NCBI GenBank assembly: GCA_020024175.1
Contig: JAHHUB010000093.1
Location: forward strand, 1-6,681
From: Oscillospiraceae bacterium
GTDB lineage: Bacteria; Bacillota; Clostridia; Oscillospirales; Ruminococcaceae
Reading direction: 5' to 3'
DNA length: 6,681 bases
Shown piece by piece: positions 1 to 5,574 of the stretch; position 1 is the first letter of the stretch, and the number at the start of each line of letters is the position of its first letter. The notes under the pieces were generated by a model. The model ran no database searches. It had not been told where the DNA came from and saw nothing but the letters and a program-made list of their open reading frames with translations. A program made the position numbers and the translations under genes.

Positions 1-94
1 AATATTTTTATTTTTTATGTAAATAATATTTTTAAAGTAAAATTTTAAATATTTATTTAACTTATTTTATATATTTATGGGAGGATTTTTATTA
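1..94 (+). other. AT-rich leader upstream of spoVT
   Basis: This is an almost purely A/T stretch before spoVT. I could not find a convincing sigma-A -35/-10 pair, nor a clear sigma-G type promoter, which would be expected for spoVT from knowledge of Bacillus subtilis. The region may be cut by the window edge. The only supported element is the ribosome binding site GGGAGG at 79-84. Confidence 0.5.
79..84 (+). promoter_or_regulatory. Ribosome binding site that fixes the spoVT start
   Basis: GGGAGG ends 10 nt before the ATG at 95. An in-frame ATG at 77 overlaps this site, so it cannot be the start. Initiation at 95 also reproduces the conserved MKATGIVRRIDDLGRVV beginning of SpoVT proteins. Confidence 0.9.
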
Positions 95-637
95 ATGAAA
101 GCTACTGGTATTGTTCGTCGTATTGATGACTTAGGAAGAGTTGTTATACCTAAGGAAATTCGCCGCACTATGAGAATTCGTGAAGGGGATCCTTTGGAAA
201 TTTTCACTGAAATAGATGGTACTGTGATATTTAAGAAATACTCTCCAATGGGAGAACTTGGAACATTTGCATCACAATATGCAGATGTGCTTTATAAAAA
301 CTCAGGATTTCCGGTGGTTGTATGTGATAAAGACCATGTTATTACAGTTTCCGGATTTCCCAAAAAAGAGCTTTTGGAAAGACGGGTTTCACAGGGGTTA
401 GAAGAAATTATGGAATCCCGCAAACCCTATGAAAACAAATCCATAGGAAAACTGATTAAGCCTATAGAAGGCTTTGAAAAATATGCTTTAGCTATAGAGC
501 CAATTATTGCATCAGGTGATATTTATGGTTCAATTATATTTTTTCCTGCTGAAAATAATGATGTAATTGTTTCGGAAACAGAAGTAAAACTTCTTTCCAC
601 TGCTGCGGAATTTCTGGCAAAACAACTGGAAGAATAA
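95..637 (+). CDS. spoVT: Stage V sporulation protein T (AbrB-family transcription regulator)
   Basis: SpoVT is a forespore transcription factor that modulates sigma-G-dependent genes late in sporulation; this is known from B. subtilis. The product here is 180 residues, close to the usual length of about 178. Residues 1-50 form the AbrB/SpoVT swapped-hairpin DNA-binding domain, with the near-invariant run GIVRRIDDLGRVVIPKEIRR followed by REGDPLEIF. Residues from about 56 to 180 match the SpoVT GAF-like domain, including YADVLY, VVVCDKDHVI, SGFPKKELL, and the C-terminal AAEFLAKQLEE that corresponds to the AAGFLARQMEQ ending of the Bacillus protein. The start at 95 is chosen because GGGAGG lies 10 nt upstream and the family starts MKATG. 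The gene stands alone, with a terminator 40 nt downstream and a convergent neighbour beyond it. Its presence indicates an endospore-forming host. Confidence 0.96.
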   Translation: MKATGIVRRIDDLGRVVIPKEIRRTMRIREGDPLEIFTEIDGTVIFKKYSPMGELGTFASQYADVLYKNSGFPVVVCDKDHVITVSGFPKKELLERRVSQGLEEIMESRKPYENKSIGKLIKPIEGFEKYALAIEPIIASGDIYGSIIFFPAENNDVIVSETEVKLLSTAAEFLAKQLEE

Positions 638-676
638 ACAGTATAATAGCTTAAAACAAAGTTATATAATAAAAAT

Positions 677-720
677 AACAGACACAATCAAGATAAAAAA
701 TCTTAATGGTGTCTGTTTTA
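677..720. terminator. Hairpin terminator between convergent spoVT and the MBL hydrolase gene
   Basis: The arms AACAGACAC (677-685) and GTGTCTGTT (709-717) pair perfectly. Inside them, AAGAT (690-694) pairs with ATCTT (700-704) after two mismatches. A T-rich tail follows on the + strand. An A-rich stretch at 671-675 on the left side gives a weaker U-tail for minus-strand transcripts, so it may act in both directions. Confidence 0.8.
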
Positions 721-774
721 TTTATATAAATAAAAATGTTCTCACCAAGTCTGATATTAAGCTGTAAGTTTATT

Positions 775-1647
775 TTACCCAATAAATTGCTGTTTTTTTA
801 AGCGTTCTGTCTTTGCTTTCTGTGGTGTATCATCTGTTTCATCATATGCATCATAAGGTGCATTGACATCCACAGGTTTTTGTTTTACCCATGCATTACA
901 GCTGCGGTCCACATGAGAAAAAATCCTGTCAAATTCATCTGACCAACCAGTATGTCCTGTAATTACAAGAGGTCTTAAATTTCTGCTCAGCATCTTATTT
1001 TTAAGAGAAAGTAGGGATTTTCTGGAAAGTTTGTTGTCTTCAGCCAAAACATTTAGGAAACTGTATCCACCATCCGCACCAAACCAAATAGTATCACCGG
1101 TAAATAAATAAGTATCATCAATTAAATATACCAAATGTCCCCATGTGTGTCCAGCTACAAGTATAGCTTCAATTTTAATGTCATTAATATAGAAAATATC
1201 ACCATCTTTTATAAGCTTAATAGGATTATCAATTATGACTTGCGGAAGTTTATAAAATCCATAATATACCTTACGCTTTTTTTCTCCTTTGATATATCTA
1301 TATTCAATTTCACCCATATAAAGCTGTGCATGATTAAACATTTGATCACTGTCCTGCTCCACAGCTCCTACATGGTCAGTATCCTGATGAGTTATCAAAA
1401 TATGCTGAATATCCAATGGATTAATCCCCAGCCATTCCATTTTTTCTTTCAGCCTTGGGTAGTTGTATCCTGCATCAATCATAATTGTTGTTCCGTTTTT
1501 GGTATAGAAAAAAATATTTGCAACATATTCTCGGATACAGCCTACTTTTTCATCAATAAATCCTGTATTAAGAGGTTTAAAAACTCCTTTACCTTTAAAG
1601 AAATTCGCCATATCCTTTTGTTGTTGTTCTGACTCTGCTCTTGACAT
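775..1647 (-). CDS. Metallo-beta-lactamase-fold hydrolase with HxDxDH motif
   Basis: This is a 290-residue cytosolic MBL-fold metallohydrolase; there is no signal peptide. Metal-site motifs appear in the usual order: THQDTDH (H87, D89, D91, H92), AGHTWGH (H167), TGDT (D185) and TGHTGW (H232). IMIDAGYN near 55-62 is the typical strand before motif 1. The normal second histidine of HxHxDH is replaced by aspartate (D89); a comparable carboxylate (HxExDH) is known in flavodiiron proteins, which bind iron. The substrate is unknown: this superfamily includes glyoxalase II, lactonases and other hydrolases. The start at 1647 is preferred over the upstream in-frame ATG at 1698, because AAGGAG (1661-1656) sits 8 nt before it and no such site precedes 1698. 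The last 30 residues are charged and probably disordered. The gene stands alone and converges on spoVT. A TTTACA at 1736-1731 may be a -35, but no good -10 follows. Confidence 0.88.
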   Translation of the reverse strand: MSRAESEQQQKDMANFFKGKGVFKPLNTGFIDEKVGCIREYVANIFFYTKNGTTIMIDAGYNYPRLKEKMEWLGINPLDIQHILITHQDTDHVGAVEQDSDQMFNHAQLYMGEIEYRYIKGEKKRKVYYGFYKLPQVIIDNPIKLIKDGDIFYINDIKIEAILVAGHTWGHLVYLIDDTYLFTGDTIWFGADGGYSFLNVLAEDNKLSRKSLLSLKNKMLSRNLRPLVITGHTGWSDEFDRIFSHVDRSCNAWVKQKPVDVNAPYDAYDETDDTPQKAKTERLKKQQFIG

Positions 1648-1655
1648 TATACTTG

Positions 1656-1661
1656 CTCCTT
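1656..1661 (-). promoter_or_regulatory. Ribosome binding site fixing the MBL hydrolase start
   Basis: On the minus strand AAGGAG lies 8 nt upstream of the ATG at 1647-1645. It supports this start over the 17-residue longer form beginning at 1698. Confidence 0.85.
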
Positions 1662-1854
1662 TCAACAATTTGTTTTTTGTAAAGCAAATTAGCTGCATTT
1701 ACTATTAATAAATTTATTCTACAAAGGAAATGTAAACTTTTCTATCCTCAAATTTAATAATATATCTGTTAATTTAATTATTTTTTATATTAATTTCTGA
1801 AATAAATTATATAAAAACCTTTATAAGCTAAAAATATATGGAAAAATCGAATTA

Positions 1855-1883
1855 TTGACATTGAAAATTTAATATGCTATAAT
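1855..1883 (+). promoter_or_regulatory. Consensus sigma-A promoter of the DUF1266 gene
   Basis: TTGACA (1855-1860), a 17-bp spacer, then TATAAT (1878-1883), with a TGC extension (1875-1877) just before the -10. All twelve hexamer bases match consensus. Transcription would begin near 1890, giving a leader of about 24 nt that contains AAAGGAG (1897-1903), 10 nt before the ATG at 1914. Confidence 0.9.
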
Positions 1884-1913
1884 TTCAAAAAAATATAAAG
1901 GAGAAATTTAAAA

Positions 1914-3146
1914 ATGAGTGTTGTAAAAGTTGGACGGGTTTCCGGTAACATGATATTAACTGTATTTATTTCATTTATTATAAGTGCTACTATTGCCTTT
2001 CCTTTAGGATATTTTGTATTATGGAAACCCACATATCATATTATGATGTCTAATACAGATATAGGTGAAGGCAGTATAGGATCAAAAGCTGCTGAAAACA
2101 TACCAAAAGTTCAAAGCATTGAGGAAATGAAAAATAATGATAAATTCACGGTTGTATTAAATCAATACCCAATTAATATCACAAAATATTTAGATGGGGT
2201 ATATTATATAACACTTACACTGCCAAACAAAGAAAATATTGCAGCACTGATAAACAAAAACAATATACAAAAACTTGATGATAATAACATTTGTCTGCCT
2301 GTAGGCACTCTGAAAAAATGGAAAAAAACATCCAAGTTCAAAAAAGATTACAAACTAAATATTTATGATGGATATTATTCGGATGATTTGCATTATGTGG
2401 ATATGATGGGCGATTTTGATAATATCCCCACTGAACTATCTGCTAAATCCTATATATCAAATATTATATTTATTATTTTATATTTTTCCATAGCATATTT
2501 AATCCGCAGATATGGTGTAAAAAAAGGTTGGTTCAGACCTGAATTAATAAAAAAGAAATTTGAAGAAACAGAAAAATCCACTATACCTAAAGATGATACA
2601 GAACGCTGGATTTTAGGTACATATGCCATGTGGGCAGGTTATATAGGTGATGCAAATTTAATAGGTGGTCTTCCCAAAAATCCTAAAAATCAAAATTTTA
2701 TGCGCAAAGTTTATGAAAGAGACTGGGGTATAAAAAATACCGAAGAATTTAAAAATATGGCAGCAGAGTTGACAGCTCCGGAAGGATATAACGGTACTGA
2801 TAAAATATCCCTTGCCTGGGATTGGTGCAGAGCTATGCAAATAATAGGCTGCGGATTTTTCTGTGATTATTTAACCCGTGAAGAAATGCGTACATTATCC
2901 TGTGAAATTGGAAGAAAAATTCAGAAAGAATTTTCATCATGGGAGGATTTATGTGAAAATTATATAGATGGTTATACACGCTGGAGAAAAAGCATAGGTG
3001 GTGATTATGAAAAATCAAGAGAAGAAAGAGAACAAATATATGAAAGAATAAAAAATAACCCTAACAGTCCTTATAAATTATTTTTTAACATGAATTTAAG
3101 TGAAAAAGTTGTTATAAATGAGGTACATTCACCTGAAATACTATAA
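1914..3146 (+). CDS. Two-pass membrane protein with cytoplasmic DUF1266 domain
   Basis: This is a 410-residue protein of unknown function. A short basic N-terminus is followed by a membrane segment at about 13-37. A region of about 140 residues (38-180), predicted extracytoplasmic, follows; I recognise no family in it. A second membrane segment at 181-198 is followed by RRYGVKKGW, whose positive charges place the C-terminus in the cytoplasm. Residues from about 228 to 400 look like DUF1266: ERWILGTYAMW (230-240), RDWGI (269-273), then AWDWCRAM (301-308), the GCGFFCDYLTREEM stretch, and FSSWEDLCENYIDGYTRWR (340-358). This conserved Trp/Arg/Tyr pattern is typical of DUF1266, for which I know no established biochemical role. 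Fusion to a membrane sensor-like module suggests signalling across the membrane, but this is inference. Expression is probably strong given the consensus promoter and AAAGGAG site. No partner gene shares the transcript. Confidence 0.85.
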   Translation: MSVVKVGRVSGNMILTVFISFIISATIAFPLGYFVLWKPTYHIMMSNTDIGEGSIGSKAAENIPKVQSIEEMKNNDKFTVVLNQYPINITKYLDGVYYITLTLPNKENIAALINKNNIQKLDDNNICLPVGTLKKWKKTSKFKKDYKLNIYDGYYSDDLHYVDMMGDFDNIPTELSAKSYISNIIFIILYFSIAYLIRRYGVKKGWFRPELIKKKFEETEKSTIPKDDTERWILGTYAMWAGYIGDANLIGGLPKNPKNQNFMRKVYERDWGIKNTEEFKNMAAELTAPEGYNGTDKISLAWDWCRAMQIIGCGFFCDYLTREEMRTLSCEIGRKIQKEFSSWEDLCENYIDGYTRWRKSIGGDYEKSREEREQIYERIKNNPNSPYKLFFNMNLSEKVVINEVHSPEIL

Positions 3147-3167
3147 TATATAATCTTCATATAAATT

Positions 3168-3201
3168 ATGTTAATTAAACTTTTTTAAAAATTATTAACA
3201 T
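3168..3201. repeat. AT-rich inverted repeat after the DUF1266 gene
   Basis: ATGTTAAT (3168-3175) and ATTAACAT (3194-3201) are perfect inverted 8-bp arms around an 18-nt spacer containing TTTTTTAAAAA. It lies 22 nt after the stop codon. It is AT-only apart from single G and C bases, so it would be a weak hairpin, and chance is possible in sequence of this composition. Confidence 0.35.
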
Positions 3202-3231
3202 TTATAACACAGTAAACTAATATCAAAACAC

Positions 3232-3273
3232 GCCGCTTACCTGCCACAATATGTGAAGGTCAGCGGCTTTTTT
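3232..3273 (+). terminator. Rho-independent terminator of the DUF1266 gene
   Basis: GCCGCT (3232-3237) pairs with AGCGGC (3262-3267), ACCT (3239-3242) with AGGT (3257-3260), and CAC (3245-3247) with GTG (3253-3255). Six T's follow (3268-3273). There is no matching A-tract on the left, so it acts on + strand transcripts only. Confidence 0.88.
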
Positions 3274-3282
3274 CTGTTTGCA

Positions 3283-3322
3283 TATAATTACATCGTTATT
3301 GATAACATTGTTTTTGATGTAA
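3283..3322 (+). promoter_or_regulatory. Possible remnant promoter/operator of the TetR-like relic
   Basis: TATAAT (3283-3288) could be a -10, although no good -35 lies upstream. Just after it sits the dyad GTTAT-TG-ATAAC (3295-3306). A second inverted repeat, TTACATC (3288-3294) and GATGTAA (3316-3322), surrounds it. TetR-type repressors often bind dyads over their own start site, so these may be a former autoregulatory operator. The arms are short and AT-rich, so this is tentative. Confidence 0.25.
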
Positions 3323-3332
3323 GGACTACACT

Positions 3333-3465
3333 ATGGCTATTACAGATCCATACCCTGGACAATAAAATTATAAAAGCTGCAACAGAAGAATTTTTAGAAC
3401 ATGGGTTTAAAAATGCATCTCTGCTAAAAATAATTAAGGATGTGTTTTTATGCAAAACTCTATAA
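3333..3465 (+). pseudogene. Decayed N-terminus of a TetR/AcrR-family regulator
   Basis: An AAGGA site (3321-3325) lies 7 nt before an ATG at 3333 that reads MAITDPY and then stops after three more codons. One nucleotide out of register, from 3352, the sequence reads LDNKIIKAATEEFLEHGFKN, then ASLLKI. This is the characteristic first helix and start of the helix-turn-helix of TetR proteins. Removing one C from the CCC run at 3353-3355 would join the two parts as MAITDPYLDNKIIKAATEEF. After ASLLKIIKD the match is lost and a stop comes at 3463-3465, so the recognition helix and the whole ligand-binding domain are missing. TetR proteins are normally about 190-210 residues; only about 35-40 are recognisable. 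It is most likely a dead relic. A sequencing error could explain the frameshift but not the truncation. Confidence 0.55.
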
Positions 3466-3487
3466 TTTATTAATATTAAAATTAAAT

Positions 3488-3532
3488 AAAAAACCTGAAA
3501 ATCATAAATTTCTGTGATTTTCAGGTTTTTTT
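3488..3532. terminator. Bidirectional terminator between the TetR relic and the Ntn hydrolase gene
   Basis: AAACCTGAAAATCA (3491-3504) pairs perfectly with TGATTTTCAGGTTT (3515-3528) around a 10-nt loop. An A-tract from 3488 precedes the stem and seven T's (3526-3532) close it, so it can work on both strands. It lies 15 nt beyond the stop of the minus-strand hydrolase gene, which is its likely main client. Confidence 0.92.
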
Positions 3533-3547
3533 ATCTAATATTAAATC

Positions 3548-4768
3548 TTAAAGACTGAACTCAAAGTATGAATTTGGATCATCAAAATTTTCATTAGGCA
3601 CCCACAACATAGATTTATTATTAGTATTATATATAACACTATGTACAGTACAACCGTTTTTGTCATCATTATTCCAATCTCTTCTGCCCACAATTCTCAA
3701 AATATTCATAGCATCCTTTTCATCCTTAACAATGCCATTTGTCTTGTTAAGTTCCTGATAAATTCTATCATAACGGTCAACTCCCTTTTTATCATCAACC
3801 GGAGAATTATCATAATATCCGGGAACTAGAATAAAATTAGTAACAACTTGATATTCAGTTGAGCCTTCCATTTCTTCAATATGGGAATCTTCATCATTAT
3901 ATGTAACAACAAGTTTTCTTTTACTTCCATCATTATCTGTGCTGTCTGTTTCACCAACCCATTCAAGAATTGCACTTTTGCCTGTGGAATCTGTTACCAT
4001 ATAATGATAAGAAGTATTTGCTGAGTCATGCATATCATAAGAAGAAGCAATTTTGACTGCATCTTCAACACTATCAGCATAATCCAAAATCAGTCTTAAT
4101 AATGTTGTTGATGTAATATCAGGTTTATCAGTATTTTGATTTGTAGGAACAGTTTTTTCTCCCCCCTGATAAGTCATATATATTCCGCAGGCAACTCCTG
4201 CATCGTTGATACCGTCCAACGGTGCATAAGTAGATGCAAGGACAGTTATTTTATCCATAATCGACCCTAGATTTTTATTAACATCAATTCCTAAAAACTG
4301 AAAATCCACAGTGGATATAGAAGCATGGCGGCCCTTATTTTTTTCTGTGAATACAATGGCTGTATTTGTTTTTGAAAAATCATAATTACGTCCAAAAAGA
4401 TTTTCATCGTTTTCAGTTTTTGCGGTAAAAGATGAGCAGGCAATTTCAGGGTCACTAATATTAATATCTATAAAACCTTTGGTAATTTTATCTGTGATAA
4501 ATTTTATAAGTTCGGTATCATTTTTAACACCACCTTGTGCTACAAAATCATCTAGATAAAATCCACCTTTTATATGCATAGTATAAACCGCACCATCCAG
4601 GTGTTCATCGTTTCTGTCTTTAAGAAGTTTAATGCTAGCCACTGAAGAAATTTCATTATGCCATACAGCATAAATTGATATAACTCCAATAAACACAATG
4701 GATAAAAAAATCAGGGCAATTCTAACAGCTATTTTTTTGACAGATAATTTTGTTTTTCCTTCATTCAT
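3548..4768 (-). CDS. Membrane-anchored linear-amide C-N hydrolase (choloylglycine hydrolase/NAAA-like Ntn hydrolase)
   Basis: The enzyme is predicted to cleave a linear amide bond outside the membrane; the substrate is unknown. The protein has 406 residues. A basic N-terminus (KKIAVR) and a membrane segment at about 15-36 form an uncleaved anchor or signal. Residues 37-110 form a propeptide-like region containing YTMHIKGGFYLDDFVAQGG. The Ntn-hydrolase core starts at C111 (ACSSF), followed by LFGRNYDF (R127, D130), INDAGVACG (N188), VVTNF (N311) and DRYDR (R332). These fit the Cys, Arg, Asp, Asn, Asn and Arg active-site positions of bile salt hydrolase and penicillin V acylase; the last two assignments are less certain. 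Because the nucleophile must become N-terminal, cleavage before C111 is expected, as in acid ceramidase and NAAA. AAGGAA (4783-4778) precedes the ATG at 4768. The gene is divergent from a DUF1836 regulator. It is not necessarily a bile salt hydrolase. Confidence 0.88.
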   Translation of the reverse strand: MNEGKTKLSVKKIAVRIALIFLSIVFIGVISIYAVWHNEISSVASIKLLKDRNDEHLDGAVYTMHIKGGFYLDDFVAQGGVKNDTELIKFITDKITKGFIDINISDPEIACSSFTAKTENDENLFGRNYDFSKTNTAIVFTEKNKGRHASISTVDFQFLGIDVNKNLGSIMDKITVLASTYAPLDGINDAGVACGIYMTYQGGEKTVPTNQNTDKPDITSTTLLRLILDYADSVEDAVKIASSYDMHDSANTSYHYMVTDSTGKSAILEWVGETDSTDNDGSKRKLVVTYNDEDSHIEEMEGSTEYQVVTNFILVPGYYDNSPVDDKKGVDRYDRIYQELNKTNGIVKDEKDAMNILRIVGRRDWNNDDKNGCTVHSVIYNTNNKSMLWVPNENFDDPNSYFEFSL

Positions 4769-4799
4769 AATTTAAAATTCCTTTTCAATATGAGTATTT

Positions 4800-4871
4800 T
4801 AAGCCTTTTAAAAATCTGAAAATAAGAGTTTTTAAAAATTAAGTTATAAGGAGAGGTTTTTAAAAGGCTTA
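4800..4871. repeat. 15-bp perfect inverted repeat upstream of the hydrolase
   Basis: TAAGCCTTTTAAAAA (4800-4814) and TTTTTAAAAGGCTTA (4857-4871) are exact inverted copies separated by 42 nt. Both lie in the predicted untranslated leader of the minus-strand hydrolase gene. The right arm is shared with another inverted repeat (4852-4894), so only one of the two hairpins can form at a time. Confidence 0.8.
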
Positions 4872-4894
4872 TTACAGGTTTTTTAAAAACCTCT
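4852..4894. repeat. 14-bp perfect inverted repeat overlapping the previous one
   Basis: AGAGGTTTTTAAAA (4852-4865) and TTTTAAAAACCTCT (4881-4894) are exact inverted copies separated by 15 nt. The right arm is also self-complementary (AGGTTTTT-T-AAAAACCT, 4876-4892). There is no T-run directly after the stem on either strand, so it is not an ordinary terminator. Confidence 0.8.
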
Positions 4895-4897
4895 GAA

Positions 4898-4926
4898 ATA
4901 TTATCATATCTTTGTACATATGTCAA
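4898..4926 (-). promoter_or_regulatory. Probable promoter of the Ntn hydrolase gene
   Basis: On the minus strand TTGACA (4926-4921) is followed by a 17-bp spacer and TAATAT (4903-4898), with a TGA extension (4906-4904) directly before the -10. Transcription would start near 4891, giving a leader of about 120 nt that carries the two overlapping inverted repeats. Confidence 0.65.
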
Positions 4927-4955
4927 GGGGTTTTAAAAAAAATTTCAAATTTATA

Positions 4956-4984
4956 TTGACTTTTCAGCAGTGAAAAAATATAAT
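4956..4984 (+). promoter_or_regulatory. Promoter of the DUF1836 regulator
   Basis: TTGACT (4956-4961), a 17-bp spacer, then a perfect TATAAT (4979-4984). The expected start of transcription, about 7 nt after the -10, is 4990-4992, which coincides with the ATG at 4991. An in-frame GTG at 4970 lies inside the promoter spacer and would not be transcribed from here. Confidence 0.8.
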
Positions 4985-4990
4985 ATAGCC

Positions 4991-5500
4991 ATGGATAATA
5001 ATATTAAACTTATGATAGCAGAAAATATACGCGGCTTTCGTTTGCCACGATACGACGAGTTACCAAACGTCGGACTTTATTTAGAACAAACAACAAAATA
5101 TATAAACCAATGTTTTGAACCTCTTGGCTGTATTGAAATTACCAGTTCTATGATACGCAATTATGTAAAACAAGGGCTGGTTTCTAATCCTGTCCAAAAA
5201 CACTATTATGCCGACCAAATCGGCTATTTGATTTGCATAACAATTTTAAAACAGGTTGCACCTTTGGAGCATATAAACAAGCTGTTTTTCAGACAGAAAA
5301 CAGTGTACCAAAACCAAGTAGCCTATGATTATTTTTGTATGGAAATAGAAAATGTTTTGTATTATCGTTTTGGACTTAAAAATTCACTGGAAGATGTGGG
5401 TACTACTTCCTCTATTGAAAAAGAAATGCTCAGAAGTGCAATTATTGCAGTATCCCATATTATTTATTTTAATGCGTGTTTTAATTACTTACCAAAATAA
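4991..5500 (+). CDS. DUF1836 family, MerR-like helix-turn-helix regulator
   Basis: This is a 169-residue protein with the features of the DUF1836 family, whose members carry a MerR-like DNA-binding domain and are presumed regulators. FRLPRYDELPNVGLYLEQ (16-33) is the family's N-terminal signature. ITSSMIRNYVKQGLVSNPVQKHY (50-72) forms the helix-turn-helix and wing, followed by ADQIGYLICITILKQVAPLEHINKLF. The remaining C-terminal half is helical and of unknown role. A longer form beginning at GTG 4970 is open, but that codon lies in the promoter and has no Shine-Dalgarno sequence. The ATG at 4991 also has none; it sits at the predicted transcription start, so translation is probably leaderless. 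The ATG at 5012 is a less likely alternative. The gene is divergent from the Ntn hydrolase and has its own terminator, so it may regulate itself and the hydrolase; this is inference from position. Confidence 0.85.
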   Translation: MDNNIKLMIAENIRGFRLPRYDELPNVGLYLEQTTKYINQCFEPLGCIEITSSMIRNYVKQGLVSNPVQKHYYADQIGYLICITILKQVAPLEHINKLFFRQKTVYQNQVAYDYFCMEIENVLYYRFGLKNSLEDVGTTSSIEKEMLRSAIIAVSHIIYFNACFNYLPK

Positions 5501-5503
5501 TAC

Positions 5504-5536
5504 AAAAAAACCACCGACATTGTCGGTGGTTTTTTT
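5504..5536. terminator. Bidirectional terminator between DUF1836 and larC genes
   Basis: CCACCGAC (5511-5518) pairs with GTCGGTGG (5522-5529). Seven A's precede the stem (5504-5510) and seven T's follow (5530-5536), so it should stop transcripts from both convergent genes. It starts 3 nt after the DUF1836 stop and lies 38 nt beyond the larC stop. Confidence 0.95.
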
Positions 5537-5574
5537 ACATAATAATAGTTGCAATTTATAAAATATAATGGGTT

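Larger units (their letters stand above)
3147..3547. other. 400-bp intergenic region without an intact gene
   Basis: From left to right this stretch holds an AT-rich inverted repeat (3168-3201), a terminator for the DUF1266 gene (3232-3273), palindromes and a possible -10 (3283-3322), a decayed TetR-type coding start (3333-3465) and a bidirectional terminator (3488-3532). No intact coding region is supported on either strand. Confidence 0.7.

Noticed and set aside
77..94. Upstream in-frame ATG for spoVT adding MGGFLL
   Set aside because: The ATG overlaps the GGGAGG ribosome binding site, and the family begins at the ATG at 95.
1135..1632. 165-codon open frame on the + strand opposite the MBL hydrolase
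   Set aside because: It is antisense to a well-supported enzyme, has a Phe/Ile/Asn-rich composition typical of a shadow frame, and has no family match.
1648..1698. 17-residue N-terminal extension of the MBL hydrolase
   Set aside because: No ribosome binding site precedes the ATG at 1698, whereas AAGGAG stands 8 nt before the ATG at 1647.
1708..1736. Minus-strand promoter for the MBL hydrolase based on TTTACA
   Set aside because: No acceptable -10 is found at 16-18 bp; the best candidates (ATTTAT, TTTATT) are poor in a region where A/T hexamers are common.
2658..3018. Two short minus-strand frames (60 and 61 codons) opposite the DUF1266 gene
   Set aside because: They are antisense to a conserved domain, lack ribosome binding sites and resemble no protein family.
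3253..3465. 70-codon frame read as one intact small protein
   Set aside because: Its ATG lies inside the terminator hairpin with no usable start context, and its first 33 codons are unrelated to the TetR-like remainder.
3641..3829. 62-codon + strand frame opposite the Ntn hydrolase
   Set aside because: It is a shadow of the conserved hydrolase coding sequence, with no start signals.
4848..4853. AAGGAG on the + strand as a ribosome binding site
   Set aside because: No start codon with an open frame follows at a suitable distance, and no + promoter lies upstream.
5352..5561. 69-codon + strand frame overlapping the end of the DUF1836 gene
   Set aside because: It runs out of frame through the DUF1836 coding sequence and across the terminator hairpin, so it is a shadow.
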